Counted from the stretch's first letter, positions 11,384 through 22,346 are shown. The stretch is 64,000 bases of DNA from Venturia oleaginea (GCA_013176395.1 JABMLP010000012.1:1302001-1366000); one strand, 5' to 3'. Translations and numbers: made by a program. The notes: a model not told the origin generated them from the letters alone.

Positions 11384-11925
11384 CGCTGCCGTCGTCGTGG
11401 GTGTTGATTGCTGAGGAGTAGAGACAAGAATGCTGACAAGGTGGGCGGTCTTACAATCGCCGATCCGTGCACGCCAGCCTATCAACATCGAATTGAGTAA
11501 AGGCTTGGAGTCTTCAATCGCCTTGGTAAAAAGATCCCGTATTTGCGCTCCTGGCATCAGCAGAACAAGGCAGACTCGGTTTGATAAAGCATGCTCCTGC
11601 ACATTTAGCCAGAACCAACTAGCTATGCAACACGGATCCCGCGACCAATCATACGGAATACGAAGATATACACATTGGAGAGCTATGATAAAAGCCCCCA
11701 ATTTTCGAAACATTAACAAGACTCCTAGACATACCAAACCCCCGGGCATGCATCCCGCTCAAGATTGTACCGCAAACAAAGCGCTTAGCCCAACATAATC
11801 TTCATGCAATCAATCCAAATCTTACTCTATCGTGCCGTCATCAAATCCAACAACCCAGATGCAACTCTTCCTTTTACCGCACTAGTTGTCAATTTTTTCC
11901 CTCCTCCAGCCAATCTCTTGCCGTA
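11384..11925. other. Intergenic stretch, no gene seen
   Basis: About 540 bp upstream of the P450 start and downstream of the Whi5-like gene. The P450 frame stays open upstream of the chosen Met to about 11749, but that extension has no P450 character and is treated as leader or promoter. Confidence 0.5.
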
Positions 11926-13022
11926 TCATTTTGTTGGACTATCCTGTGTTGTTTCGGTGCCTTCTGGCAGCAGCATTGAGGCAGTAGATCGTGGCGAAGA
12001 AGACGCGGTAGGTGCCGTGATGAATCTCGTCGAGAAAGCTGTTGGGAGCAGGAGTGGAGGAGATAGGAGCTTGGACACTGGACCACCAGTGATTGTGATG
12101 TTTGCCGATGTCTTTGTAGGTCTTCGTTGTGATGGCTTGATTTCGAGCAAGACCTCGTCCTCCTCTTCGCTCATAGAATCTGGTTGGGCCTCTACCCCCG
12201 GTTCTTTTTGTGGTACGACGAGATTGGAGAAAGGAACTCGGGTCTGGTCTGTTTTCACCTTGTACATGGCTATCTTCAAACGGAGTTTAAGAAGCTCAGC
12301 ACGCTGTGTTTATTAGCCAAAGTTCTTGTATGCTATATGTCCTTCAGTAACACATACGGTAAGTACCGGTTCAGGTTCTTTGGGCTCGAGAGATGTGCGG
12401 ACCGATCTGTCTGATGCGTTCGTCGGGTCGTAGTTTATGAGTGACGAGAAGGAGCCGATCGGTTCTGCAACTGCCTCTACATCTGAGATATCTTCGGAGT
12501 GTGCACGAGGGTGGATTGGGCTCTCTTCGTCTTCGTCTGTGGACGCGCTGTCATCTGATAGGGGCATGATGGTGATGATCTGAGGACGCGTCAGGTTCAA
12601 TCGAACAACAATTGAACTTCCATTCATACTGGAGGAGGTTGGGCGACTTTTAGTTGTGAAGCAGAACCCATTTCCATCATCCTATAAGGCGACCGTCTGT
12701 CCGCATCTGCATCATCCTCTACGTCGTCTATGTCTCTAAATTGTCGCTTCTTAGAGCTTCCGGAGAGAGACTGGACACTGTTCTCCTTGCAAGGGAGGCT
12801 CTTGGCTGGTGTCATGGTCTGATTTTGCTTCAATGGGCTTCTAATTGGCGCTACTTTGCCCATGTCTTTCACGACGGAATTGTGCTTCCTCGGAGTATTC
12901 CTGGCACTGTTTGTGACATCTCCAAGAACGCGTCTCGGGGACCGTTGAATAGACGAGTTGGAGACCATAGTAGCTACCCTCTTCTGTGGAGAGGCGAGGT
13001 GAACGGATGTTGACATCTGCAA
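11926..13022 (-). CDS. Whi5/Nrm1-family G1/S transcriptional repressor-like protein
   Basis: Three exons, 13022-12630, 12579-12358 and 12303-11926, giving 330 residues. Exon 3 begins with AELLKLRLKIAMYKVKTDQT followed by RVPFSNLVV, the short GTB motif by which Whi5 and Nrm1 bind SBF/MBF-type transcription factors; in this family it is the only well-conserved part. The rest is low-complexity and Ser/Pro/acidic, with several SP/TP sites (SIQRSPRRVLGDV, NTPRKH, IRSPLK), which fits regulation by cyclin-dependent kinase. SPRRVLGD could also act as a basic nuclear signal. The motif identification is from knowledge of the family; the role as a repressor of G1/S genes is inferred. Which yeast member is the true ortholog cannot be told by eye. 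Confidence 0.75.
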
Positions 13023-14009
13023 GCACGCGTTGTTGTGAGCAGCAGGCGGAAGATACGAAGGTGATATCCTAAGAGTGGTCTGCGATCAGATGAAGAGGTT
13101 AAGAGAGGCAAAGAGGGTATATAAGAGAAAGCGGGTGCAATTATGGAATTATCTTGAATGTTGGTGAGTTGCAAATAAGACGCGATGGATAGTAGCATGG
13201 ATATACCCCCTAGGGTCCAAGAATACGAAAACTAGGTAACTAGTCTTGATTGAAAGAATAAATACAGCGGAGACATGCCCGACGTGTCCCTTTGGTGCGT
13301 TGGACGTGCCCTAGCAGCCGATCTCCCTCTTAGCTAAGAAATAATGGCCAGATGTAGGCTGGTGCCAACCAAGGGTGCAGATGAAGGGAATTGATTCGTT
13401 CCGCGCATCAGGAGGCAGCTGACGATGCAAAGAGCTTGGAAGTTGGCCATGTAACGAGAAGCCGTTCGGGTGGTTACTGCCCTGCTACCTGTTGTCCTTC
13501 ATTATATTTCTTCTGTATTTCCCAATAGAAAGGACTTTCTAGGACGGCAGCCTTCTCGTCTTCCGGACCCCGGCCAGCTTCGCGGGTAAGTGCGCATTCT
13601 CGTGGGGATCATGTGTACATACTTCTGCACAAGACCTGTCTTACCGTGAAGGAAGAAACTCTCAGCCTTGGAAGTTCAAGTTGTGTCTTACATTCTTGTC
13701 TCCTCAGGTTCCTTCTTCAGCTGCTCTTATCGTGTCGAAGCTCGCACCTTCCTAACTTGACATCTTCTGACACTTCGTCTCCAGCACGAACTCGATACTA
13801 CACTAAGCTGCACACTTTCCACAGCCATAGCTACTCACCTGCACTTAAGCATCTACGAAGAGAAACCAACCAGGTCCGGGACAGCTTGCTTCTCCATTCT
13901 CACCTCGAACTAGCGCCGACCACCCTTGGACCACCATAACTGTCGACCTGCAACAGCTCAATTATCAGACATCTAGTTTCGTGTTGAAGTCCTACGGGCG
14001 CCCTTCAGG
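13023..14009. promoter_or_regulatory. Divergent intergenic region, Whi5-like gene and Yippee gene
   Basis: About 990 bp between two divergent starts. The half nearest the Yippee gene is rich in C/T and open in one frame, but the peptide is Ser/Leu-rich and unrecognisable, so it is taken as a long 5' untranslated region. No specific regulatory site is claimed. Confidence 0.45.
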
Positions 14010-14419
14010 ATGGGCCTTGCATACAACATCTACCTGAACTCCACCAAGATATACGGCTGCAAGAACTGCAAGACGCATCTTTCCAACCACGATGATATCA
14101 TCAGCAGGGTATGTCGAATGATCTTGCGCTTCCTCGTTCTTAACTCTTTCATGAAAGCTCGTTGCTAACTGTGATCTCTATATAGAACTTCCGTGGCCAA
14201 TTTGGTAAAGCCTACCTCTTCGATGGCGTCGTCAACATCTCTCAGGGGGAACCGGGAGAACGCAATATGACAACGGGTCGCCATATCGTGCGAGACATTT
14301 ACTGTAAACAATGCAAAGAGACAGTGGGCTGGAAATACGACAAGGCATTCGAGGCTAGTGAGAAGTACAAGGAGGGCAAATTCATCCTCGAGTCAGAGCG
14401 CGTTTGTCTGGTCAGTTGA
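14010..14419 (+). CDS. Yippee/Moh1-like zinc-binding protein
   Basis: Two exons, 14010-14108 and 14186-14419, joined over a 77-nt intron to give 110 residues, the normal size. The protein has the two CxxC pairs of the Yippee fold: CKNC at about residues 17-20 and CKQC at about 76-79. It also has the conserved HLSNHDDIISRNFRGQFGKA and YLFDGVVNISQGEP segments. Yippee proteins are small zinc-binding proteins related to the cereblon/Mis18 fold; the yeast member Moh1 is linked to stationary-phase survival, and human relatives belong to the CTLH/GID ubiquitin ligase. The protein is probably nuclear or cytosolic, with no signal peptide. The exact function here is unknown. Confidence 0.93.
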
Positions 14420-15259
14420 ACAGCAGACAAGACTGCGGAGATACAGGCGATATCAGGTTGGTGTTATTGGCATTGTTGTTCTTTCATTGTATGATTTATG
14501 CGCAGCATGAGACGGGTCAGCATGGAGCAATTGGCTTGATTGTATGTGGGGTTTTGGATTTAATGATGACTGGCACATGGAGTTCTGAGGCATGATACGT
14601 TGTCAATTGACAGTAAACTTTCCTTCCACAATACCACCAACATATATTCACAAGAGGTTCTGGAAATATTTTGTATTGCACCATAGGAAATTGGGAATAC
14701 AACCGACCCCTGCCTTAGCCATGATTATCCAAGCTATAAACCTTCAATCTTCACGTAGGAGGTACCTCCGTAGAACAATCTAAACCCCTGTCTCCAAACA
14801 CGTCTCAGTCTCAGTACAGCTCTTTTCAATTTTACACGGGTCTCGATCCGATCATCAATCGCTTCAAGCTCCAGTAGAGTATTTCCACGCTATTCGACCC
14901 CTCACCCGCCCCGCATCCACCGACTTCGCTCGTTTTTTTCCTGTGCACGATGCCTTTGAGCCTCGGCCAATCGTGCTTGATGGCGAGGCGAGGTTCAAAC
15001 GAAGGACGAGCTCGAGGTGGCGATAGCTGGTATTAATGCGGACAGTCATGTATAGGCGATGGTCTGGGCTGTTTCTTCCCTTTTTGCTATTCCCGATTAC
15101 CTTTTTCTCTTCTCCCTGTTCTTCTTCATCAAGTCCTATATACCTACTTATTTTTCTTCTTGGCCTAGCTTCCGCGGAAAATCGATATCCGTTCTCGAGG
15201 AGCTCTCCGGAACGATAGTTAACGGCTGAGGCTGGAGAAGTTCGGTACCCGTATCTGCC
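14420..15259. other. Intergenic stretch, no gene seen
   Basis: About 840 bp between the Yippee stop and the alcohol dehydrogenase start. The long minus-strand frame from 15454 overlaps the dehydrogenase exon and its upstream leader, and reads as low-complexity basic sequence, so it is considered a shadow. The leader at 15080-15150 is strongly T/C-rich, as is common in fungal promoters. Confidence 0.5.
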
Positions 15260-16586
15260 ATGTCGAAGACTACGATGAAGGCTGTCATCTTCAAGGGGCC
15301 GAATGAGGTTGCCGTTGAAGAGAGACCAATTCCGAAGATCCAGGACCCTACGGATATCATTGTCAAGGTTGGGTACACGGCACTTTGTGGAAGGTACGTC
15401 GAGTCTATATTTGGGTGTTACTGGGACGGCCATACCGTTGTCCCAAGGCTTCAATGAAGAATGCAGAGATCTGGTTGGATGACTCTTCTGGTATCATGCG
15501 CTTGATCCGGACAAGAAGAAAAGGGCTTGGAATCACGAAGGGCGACTTCAGTCTGAAACAAGTCTTCGTACCAGAATATAACACTAACATCAACCAATTA
15601 GTGAACTACATGTCTTCCGCGGCCATCAGCCCAGTCCAACGGGCTTTATCATGGGCCACGAATTCACAGGTGTCGTATCAGAAGTAGGCTCTTCAGTGAA
15701 ATCCGTGAAAGTCGGCGACAAGATCGTTTCTCCCTTCACTGTTTCATGCGGCGAATGTTTCTACTGCAAACAAAATTTCTCATCGCGTTGCTCATCGTGT
15801 CTCCTCTTCGGCTGCGCAGCTCTCGATGGCGCACAAGCAGAGTACTGCCGCATCCCACTTGCCGACTCCACAATTGCTCTGGCGCCGCCGAATATCGAGG
15901 ACCATACGCTTGTTCTTATGGCCGATATTTGGCCTACCGGATTTTTCGCTGCGCAAAATGGGTTCAAGTCTTTCTCGCCGGAGCTGATTAAGGATTTGAC
16001 AGTTGTCGTTATTGGATGTGGGCCTGTTGGGCTTTGCGCTTTGATTAATGCTGAAGAATATAAGCCAAAAAATCTGATTGCAGTTGACGGTGTCGAACCG
16101 AGGTTGGATCTGGCAAAGAGCTTGGGTGCTGAGCCATGGAATTTCATGACACAAAAGGAAGGTCTTGAGACGCGGATCAAGGAATTAACTGATGGACGAG
16201 GCGCAGACGTTGTCATTGAAGTCGTGGGATTGAGTCCGGCGCTGAAGATGGGCTTTGAATTCCTGAGACCTTGGGGTGTCATTAGTAGTGTGGGTGTGCA
16301 CAATGGCGAGGTAAGTGACATCGCCCAGGTAGTTGTCGTGAGATTACTGATGTTCTCCCAGATTCCATGGACTGGAAACCAAGCTTATGGCAAGAACCTG
16401 ACCATCCAGATGGGACGTTGCCCTGTTCGATCAATTTTTCCACAGGCGTTGGAGATGCTTGAGAAGAAGCAGCATCTACTCTCATTCATGGCGGATAAAA
16501 TCATGCCACTGTCCGAGGCTGTGGAAGGCTACGATATCTTCGACAAGATGAAGGCTCAGAAGGTCATCTTCCAAGCGGACAAGTAG
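15260..16586 (+). CDS. Zinc-dependent alcohol dehydrogenase (MDR superfamily)
   Basis: Three exons, 15260-15393, 15602-16310 and 16362-16586, giving 355 residues. The 208-nt first intron interrupts the catalytic-zinc region: ALCGS-ELHVFRGHQPSP with the catalytic Cys, then FIMGHEFTGVVSEVGSSVK with the zinc-binding His-Glu. The structural zinc loop is CGECFYCKQNFSSRCSSC. The NAD(P) Rossmann motif is VVIGCGPVGLCALI, followed by the acidic AVDG that suggests NAD. No targeting signal is evident. The family oxidises alcohols or reduces aldehydes; this subgroup resembles uncharacterised fungal threonine/alcohol dehydrogenases, and the substrate cannot be predicted. The second intron is 51 nt, a multiple of three, so its retention would not break the frame. 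Confidence 0.92.
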
Positions 16587-18104
16587 TTTACATCAGGCAC
16601 TATTTGATAAGTGGTCAAGATCTGCGAACACCATTTCCAAACTGTCAAAGTAGAGGTCATGGGGTTTCTTATTTGTGATGGGCAGATCAAAGTGACAGCG
16701 AGGTATCAATTTCTGTACCCTGGGCGACTTTACAGCAGGTCAGCGTAGTATATGCACATCAAATTTCAGGCTCTGATGAATAAGAAGTCTCCACACACTC
16801 AACGGTTACTAGCATAGGACTTGCGAAATTTGGGCATTGCCTGTTGTTCATCTCTGTCTTCACGTACCAGGATGGATTTTCTCCGCTCCAGGTCTCCAGA
16901 TCACTATCCTGCGTTCACAAATCCTGCGAGCCCTCACTCAGTATCAAGAACAGCTACCATAAGAAGCTTAGCGTAGAACGTAAAATCCCGATAAATAAGA
17001 AAATTGAGTACAATATGACATGTATCTAAGCTCTTCCTACCTTCTAGGCCTGGCCAAGATTACTGTATATATAGCTATAAACCCTCATCATATTAACAAT
17101 TTTTAGGATCAAAAACTCCACACACTGAGCGAAAGATGTGGTATGAAGATGGAATCCGAGAGAAATCCGAAAGAACGTCGAGTGCAGCTCGATTCCTCTC
17201 AACGAAAATACCACACTCCCGGATCTGTGGAGTTGTGAACGATACGTCTTTCTATCAAAGTTCCAGTGCCGATCGAAAGCTCTCATTAATATAAATACAA
17301 CGATGCTAGTTTCATGCGGACGCACCGAGACGTCGTTATTCTATCGTCGTTATAGAGTTTCGAGCAGAAAATACCAGTTTTAGAGAGACTGGAGTTCCAT
17401 GATTAGCCTTTCTTTCATCCATTCCCTGTTACCTATCGAAAGATCTCGTCAAGAATAATGAAATCGTTTTGCTTTCACCAATGCGCACCAATACGTTGAC
17501 GTTGCCTCGTCGTCGCAAAGTTCAAGCGACCCTTCTTTTTAAGAGCAGCCACCACTGAGCCTTATGAGCAGGCTCAAGTTGTCTTCAAATAACGAATCCT
17601 AAAATCGTAGGCTCTTCTTCATAGTTTCAAAACGAAGAATCATGTATAGTGTGCTTATCGAGGCTTCACATTCATAACAATAGAGGTTTTGAATGCGGAA
17701 TCTGGTGAGTGTAATTGAACCCCATAATAGCACGAACCTCGCAAGCACATTTAAGATTATGATCTTACTTAAGAATTAAGGCTCAAGTTGAAAGTATGGT
17801 CATCTAGCTTTCAGTTGAGATTCCATAGCATAATCTCATAAACACCATGAAAACATCCCTCAAACACAACTCCCAAGTATCAATGACAAAATTGAAAGCT
17901 GAGCATGCATTTGTGTATCATCCTCCATCCTCCATTCTCCATTACCCATTTGTTGTTTCAAACTGCAAGGAGTCGCAAAGCAAAAGTATTGCATCAAAAT
18001 CGAAATGTTCGCAGTAGATTCAAACTAATAAACTGATCGTGACTATTTCGAGTTCGAAATGGCTCAGGTTTTCATCTGAAGACATGCGATGGAGACTTGC
18101 TCAC
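16587..18104. other. Long intergenic stretch, no gene seen
   Basis: About 1.5 kb between two convergent genes (dehydrogenase and dioxygenase). The sequence is A/T-rich with only short frames. I see no repeat, RNA gene or transposon end in it. Confidence 0.5.
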
Positions 18105-19121
18105 TTACTGCTTGACAGTAGCATGCTTCTCATGATCCTGGTAACTAGCCATTCTGAAATCATGAGGCAGCTTAAACTCAGCCTTGTCATTACCCTTCAG
18201 TGGCAAGAAATCGCAGCACAGATCATCCTTGACCGCAAAGACCGAGTCATTTTTCAGATACTTGTCGTCTCGGGGAAAGAGTTGAGTTACTATTGGCTTG
18301 TAGCCTGGTGCGGAGAGCTATGGCATGTTATTGGAGCCATTTCTTTCCGAGGTCGAAGAACGGTACTTACGATGAAGTGGATATGTGCAGGTCGGTAAGG
18401 ATGCCTATCCATCAAGGACAAAAGCTTCCCTGCCGGCCCATCGTTTGGAATTGGGTAAGGTGTCGGCTTCAAACAGTAGAAGTTGTATTTTCCATCAGGT
18501 CCCGTCGTGAATCGTCCTCTGAGATTGAACTCGGGCTGATCTGGATCCTGCTGCTCATACATGCCATTCGGCGCAGTATGCCAAACATCCAATTCGGCTC
18601 CCTCGATCGGTTTGCCAGTGTTGAAGTCCTTGACTACACCATGCATCTACGTTCTATCTCCGTCTGACATGTGCTTTTTGCAGACCGAGTCGCCCATTTT
18701 CAATATGGGGGCGTTTTCACGCCAAAAAGGACCGAGGATTGCGGAGGATGTCGGAGAATCTTCGGAGTCGGCCACAAGTTTGTATGTAATTTCATCAACG
18801 AGTGATTCGAGACCTAGGACATCGCAGACAAGGACTCCCTCGTTACGAACGTCAGTTGACATCTTGCCGGCCTCGTTCATCTACTATTGTCAATTTCTAG
18901 GCTGTAATTGGAGAGTCCTGGATACGTACAAGAGCCACACCCGCCATCCATTCCTCGACGGTGATCTCGTTCTCGCGAGCAAAGTCGTGCAGATGCTGGA
19001 TCAGACTGCTCATCACGGATCGTATCCGCGGTGTGGCGTTGGGGCCTATAGCATTGATGACATTTTTAGTGAAATTCGGATCGTATTTAGCGGCAGCAAC
19101 TTTAGCAGCTTCAGAAGCCAT
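18105..19121 (-). pseudogene. Intradiol ring-cleavage dioxygenase (catechol/hydroxyquinol 1,2-type) with one in-frame stop
   Basis: Three exons, 19121-18930, 18880-18371 and 18317-18105, would give 304 residues, the normal length. The fungal hydroxyquinol/catechol dioxygenase pattern is clear: ILGPFWRENAP, DVWHTAPNGMYEQQDPDQP with the first Tyr ligand, PTPYPIPNDGPAGKL with the second, and RPAHIHFI with both His ligands of the non-heme iron. All catalytic residues are present. However codon 142, between DGDRT and MHGVVKDFN, is TAG (bases 18649-18647), and frame is unchanged on both sides, so no intron explains it. Family members often have an aromatic residue there. Product would be a 141-residue fragment without the active site unless the stop is read through or is a sequence error. 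The Fot1/pogo insertion lies 168 bp upstream of the start. Confidence 0.8.
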
Positions 19122-19289
19122 ATCTTAAAGTTTGGGTGTTTGGAGGATCTTGACGAGGAGGACGTTGTTGAGAGATCAGGATTTCTCAGTGTGGCAGAAT
19201 GTGTGAAAGAAGTCTGGGTAAATAAGGGAAAGATAAAGGCAGCACGAATTCAAATACACAATCTGATTGAAGACGGTATCCGATGTCTA

Positions 19290-19331
19290 ACGTATTCCAC
19301 CATCGAGCGGGTCAACCCATCGAGCGGGTCA
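19290..19331 (+). repeat. Left terminal inverted repeat of the pogo element
   Basis: 42 bp beginning ACGTATTCCACCATCGAGCG. Within it the 14-base word CATCGAGCGGGTCA (first copy followed by ACC) occurs twice in tandem, a likely pair of transposase binding sites. Confidence 0.93.
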
Positions 19332-19372
19332 AAAAGGCTTGGCACGACTAACTTATGTTACGACTCTTCAAT

Positions 19373-21058
19373 TTAATCGCTATCAACAATAGATTCTAAG
19401 TCCGTCGTGCTGCTATTTGATTCAGAAGATATCTCGATATCTTTTTTACAAGTTCGCGCATTATGCCCAGCTGCGCCGCAGTTCCTACAGCGCCGTTGAA
19501 TTGGTCGGGCTGTTTCTTGACCACCACTACCACGAGCCTTCTTTGATCCCTGAGGCGCTATAGACGCCTCTGCAGCTACCTGCGCTGCTGCAGTCCCATA
19601 CTGAATAGTACCACCTTGCTGGATCCACTTCCTTTGGCGCGATTTTCGGTTCGTTGTTACTGCTAATTGCTCTTCAAGCTCGCGGTTACGCGCAACAAGC
19701 AGAGCGTTTTGGTGTAGCATCAATTCAGCGCCCTTAACAAGCTGGGAAAAGCCTGCCTGCGCAGTAACTGGTGACCGAGTAAAAGACTCGCTTACGAGCT
19801 TGGATTGGGATCCAAATTCATAAGTATTACTTGGAGTCTTGGACTGCCACGGCGTTTCTGGGAGATGGGTTTCTGGCGGGGTTCGTAGCCGTACTTCAAG
19901 GCGATCCAACACCACCTGCGCGTCGATAGGGACTAGCCCTACTGCCTCAAAAGCCTTTTGACAGTTCTCTTTCGTAAACACGTCGAAAAACGCGTCTTTG
20001 AAGGCAGGGAGAAAGCCTTCCTTGTTGATATGGTACACGTGTTGGCGTGCCAAGTCCCGGACGCGTTGGGAGTACTTGCGCTTCAACGGCGAGAAGCAGA
20101 CCACGTCAAGGGGCTGGAGTATATGCAACGAGTGCGATGGCATGCAGAGGGTTATAATCTTGTTTTCGAGGCAGTAGTCCTTGAAATCCTGGCTGAGATG
20201 GCTCTCATGGCCGTCCAAAATAAGCAGCCTGTATACCCCCACCTGCCGCGCCTTTGTATACGCGTCAAAGTGCTTCAACCACTCAAGACCAAGCGCATTA
20301 TTTGTCCAGCCGTTCTCAAAGACCGAGAGCTTCCAATTCCGTGGCATATCTGCCTCCTTATACCACGCAGAGATATGAACGCGTCCTTTGTAGATAATGA
20401 ATGGCGGGGTCGCATACCCGGCGGCGCAGATGCTCTGGATAACTGTAACCCACTCGCGATCGCCTGGCTGGATCAAATTAGGCCGTGTACGTCTTTCAGA
20501 AGCTGTGACGACCTTCATTGACCCAATAACGCCCATCTGGAAGCCAATCTCGTCAAAGTTGTGCGTATCCTCGTCGTGGATACCGTACTTTGCCTTAGTG
20601 TCTGTAACGAGCTTGAACCACGCGCCAATAATCTCTGGATCTTCCTGTAGTATCCTCTGCCTATCCTTAGCTCGATTGAAGGCCATCTTGAGCTTATCTG
20701 AGCGCGTTATAAACCTCTCAGCCCAGTTTTTCCCTACTGGCTCTCCACCGCGTACACCCAGTAGTTTATCCGCCATATCTGCTACCTCACACAGCCGGGG
20801 CGCGAATCCTCGCGAATCGAGGTCGAGGATGTATTGGACAATTGTCTGCTCTTCAGTCGTAGTGAGCTTGTGTTGGGCGTTGCGAGTATCTAGGCGATAC
20901 GTAATTCCGTTATATCGCCTAGTTAATGTTGAAGGAGGTATATCAAACGCCTCAGCAGCGCGCCGGAGGCTTTGGAATTGGTGGGTATTGTAGGCAGAAA
21001 GGGCAAGCTGGATTCTGCCTTCTCTGTTAGATGATTGCGCGTTTTGTTGTTGAGACAT
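19373..21058 (-). CDS. Fot1/pogo-family transposase (CENP-B HTH plus DDE plus zinc knuckle)
   Basis: 561 residues starting at MSQQQNAQSS; the longer open frame begins at 21160, outside the element, so this later Met was chosen. The N-terminal part holds a psq-like helix-turn-helix (LRRAAEAFDIPPSTLTRRYN) and a CENP-B-type domain (VGKNWAERFITRSDKLK). The DDE core shows NFDEIGFQMG, LLILDGHESHLS and HILQPLDVVCFSPLK, giving all three acidic residues. A C-terminal coiled region is followed by a CCHC zinc knuckle, CRNCGAAGHNARTC, seen in many fungal pogo transposases. The coding frame is uninterrupted, so the protein may be active. It cuts and pastes its own element at TA sites. Confidence 0.94.
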   Translation of the reverse strand: MSQQQNAQSSNREGRIQLALSAYNTHQFQSLRRAAEAFDIPPSTLTRRYNGITYRLDTRNAQHKLTTTEEQTIVQYILDLDSRGFAPRLCEVADMADKLLGVRGGEPVGKNWAERFITRSDKLKMAFNRAKDRQRILQEDPEIIGAWFKLVTDTKAKYGIHDEDTHNFDEIGFQMGVIGSMKVVTASERRTRPNLIQPGDREWVTVIQSICAAGYATPPFIIYKGRVHISAWYKEADMPRNWKLSVFENGWTNNALGLEWLKHFDAYTKARQVGVYRLLILDGHESHLSQDFKDYCLENKIITLCMPSHSLHILQPLDVVCFSPLKRKYSQRVRDLARQHVYHINKEGFLPAFKDAFFDVFTKENCQKAFEAVGLVPIDAQVVLDRLEVRLRTPPETHLPETPWQSKTPSNTYEFGSQSKLVSESFTRSPVTAQAGFSQLVKGAELMLHQNALLVARNRELEEQLAVTTNRKSRQRKWIQQGGTIQYGTAAAQVAAEASIAPQGSKKARGSGGQETARPIQRRCRNCGAAGHNARTCKKDIEISSESNSSTTDLESIVDSD

Positions 21059-21096
21059 ATTGTGTTGATAAGGGAGCAGCTGGTCTTGGCATAAAC

Positions 21097-21138
21097 TGAC
21101 CCGCTCGATGGGTTGACCCACTCGATGGTGGAATACGT
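21097..21138 (-). repeat. Right terminal inverted repeat of the pogo element
   Basis: Reverse complement of the left repeat with one mismatch, which falls in the outer of the two internal direct-repeat words. Confidence 0.93.
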
Positions 21139-21140
21139 TA

Positions 21141-21711
21141 TATGAAAGCTCCCTGCTCACAAATGCATCGGGAAAGTTCCGCAGGGGATGCGGGTTGGCA
21201 TTGGCCCAATGCCAATGCCATTGGGCGTGCTACAGCCCACATTGCGGGTAGCCCAATAGCTGTGTCCGGTTAGCAATGGCTTGATCAATTGGCACACCCC
21301 AAGCTGTTCAGGTGTGAGGTACGCCAGGTCATCCCCTCCCCAGATTTGAGATTGTAGCCGTCGTGTGTTCCGTGGACTCTTTGAGTCTCCATGCACCCTA
21401 ATCGGATAGTGCACTTCGGAAGGTGTCTGGATATTGATCGTCCCCAGATCCGACTGGAGAGGATGAGAAAATATGCCGAGATATCCAGTGCGCTTGAAGA
21501 TAAAAAATGTGACTGTGTAGAAGACATTATTGTATCCGAGAACAGAAAGAAATGGAGATGCTATGTGTTGCTGTGTGAAGAGTTGGTGGAATTAAAGATA
21601 GCATAATCTTGAGGCAGAGACACATGATGCCTTAATCCCTGACTTCCAATCGTCAACCGACCACCACAATAGAGTGGCACAGCCTATTCCTACACATCTC
21701 CACAGCTCACA
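21141..21711. other. Intergenic stretch between pogo element and NDUFS5 homolog
   Basis: About 570 bp. Near 21190-21230 the word GGCATTGG and its complement CCAATGCC alternate (near-palindromic), which could be the end of an unrecognised small element, but no matching partner end was found. No gene seen. Confidence 0.4.
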
Positions 21712-22346
21712 ATGGCATCCGGATACGGTTTAAACGGCGGTATGTGTAATTATATCTCAAATTGCTTATGGATCATCATAATCGAACCTACCCGACCGAG
21801 GACATATCACCCACTGGAACGATCGCTGACATACCGCAGGACCCTCCCGCTGCTTTCCCTTCTGGCAGGAAGTCCTCGCCTGCTACGTCGTAAACACAAC
21901 CGCCGACTCCGCTCAAGGCGCTGCAAAATGTTTGCCTGTATTGGAGGATTACATGGAGTGCTTGCATCATAGGAAAGAGGTAGGATAAAACCACCGTTCG
22001 CAACAAGCTTTGGGAGCGAGAAATAGGTCACCTCTTGTGTTCATCAGCAGCATACGCATTGATTTTGCGCGGGCATTTAAGATCAGAATCAACTGGACTA
22101 TTGCCCTTCGCACAATCAAGCCGCACCTTCCACCCAAGAGATGCAAAGAAAGACTAATGACCAATCCCATAGGTTGCGCGAGTCAAAGCAATACAAACCG
22201 CATATCGCAAAAAAGCCATCGAAAATCCCTCCGAGAACCGACCTACAGCCGGAGAGATAAGGAAATTGGGATTAATAGACGCAACCATGGAAGAGAAGAA
22301 CTTGAAGGTTGGGAAATGGATCCCGTACAGGAAGGACAACTTCTAA
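21712..22346 (+). CDS. NADH:ubiquinone oxidoreductase NDUFS5-type accessory subunit
   Basis: Three exons, 21712-21739, 21840-21979 and 22173-22346, giving 113 residues. The start MASGYGLNGGPSRCFPFWQE is completed by splicing. A twin CX9C motif is present: CFPFWQEVLAC and CLPVLEDYMEC, the coiled-coil-helix fold of the 15-kDa complex I subunit (NDUFS5, NIPM in Yarrowia), imported by the Mia40 route into the intermembrane space. The C-terminal part is basic and ends KWIPYRKDNF. The gene is an intact housekeeping gene between a pogo element and a LINE. The identification is from motif spacing and overall pattern; it is more uncertain than the motif itself. Confidence 0.85.

Larger units (their letters stand above)
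19290..21138 (-). mobile_element. Complete Fot1/pogo-type DNA transposon
   Basis: A 1,849-bp element bounded by 42-bp terminal inverted repeats that differ at one base (GAGCGGG versus GAGTGGG), flanked on both sides by TA, the target duplication of Tc1/mariner/pogo elements (19288-19289 and 21139-21140). It carries a single intact transposase gene on the minus strand. Intact ORF, near-identical ends and clean target duplication suggest recent, possibly autonomous, insertion. It sits 168 bp upstream of the dioxygenase start codon. Confidence 0.95.

Noticed and set aside
13613..13939. 108-codon ORF before the Yippee gene
   Set aside because: Composition is Ser/Leu-rich with no domain; best taken as C/T-rich 5' leader.
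14864..15454. 196-codon minus-strand ORF
   Set aside because: It overlaps the alcohol dehydrogenase first exon and its promoter in antisense and has no recognisable protein character.
9805..19121. Secondary-metabolite or aromatic-degradation gene cluster (P450, dehydrogenase, dioxygenase)
   Set aside because: They are separated by unrelated housekeeping genes, two of the three are broken, and no backbone synthase, regulator or transporter is present.
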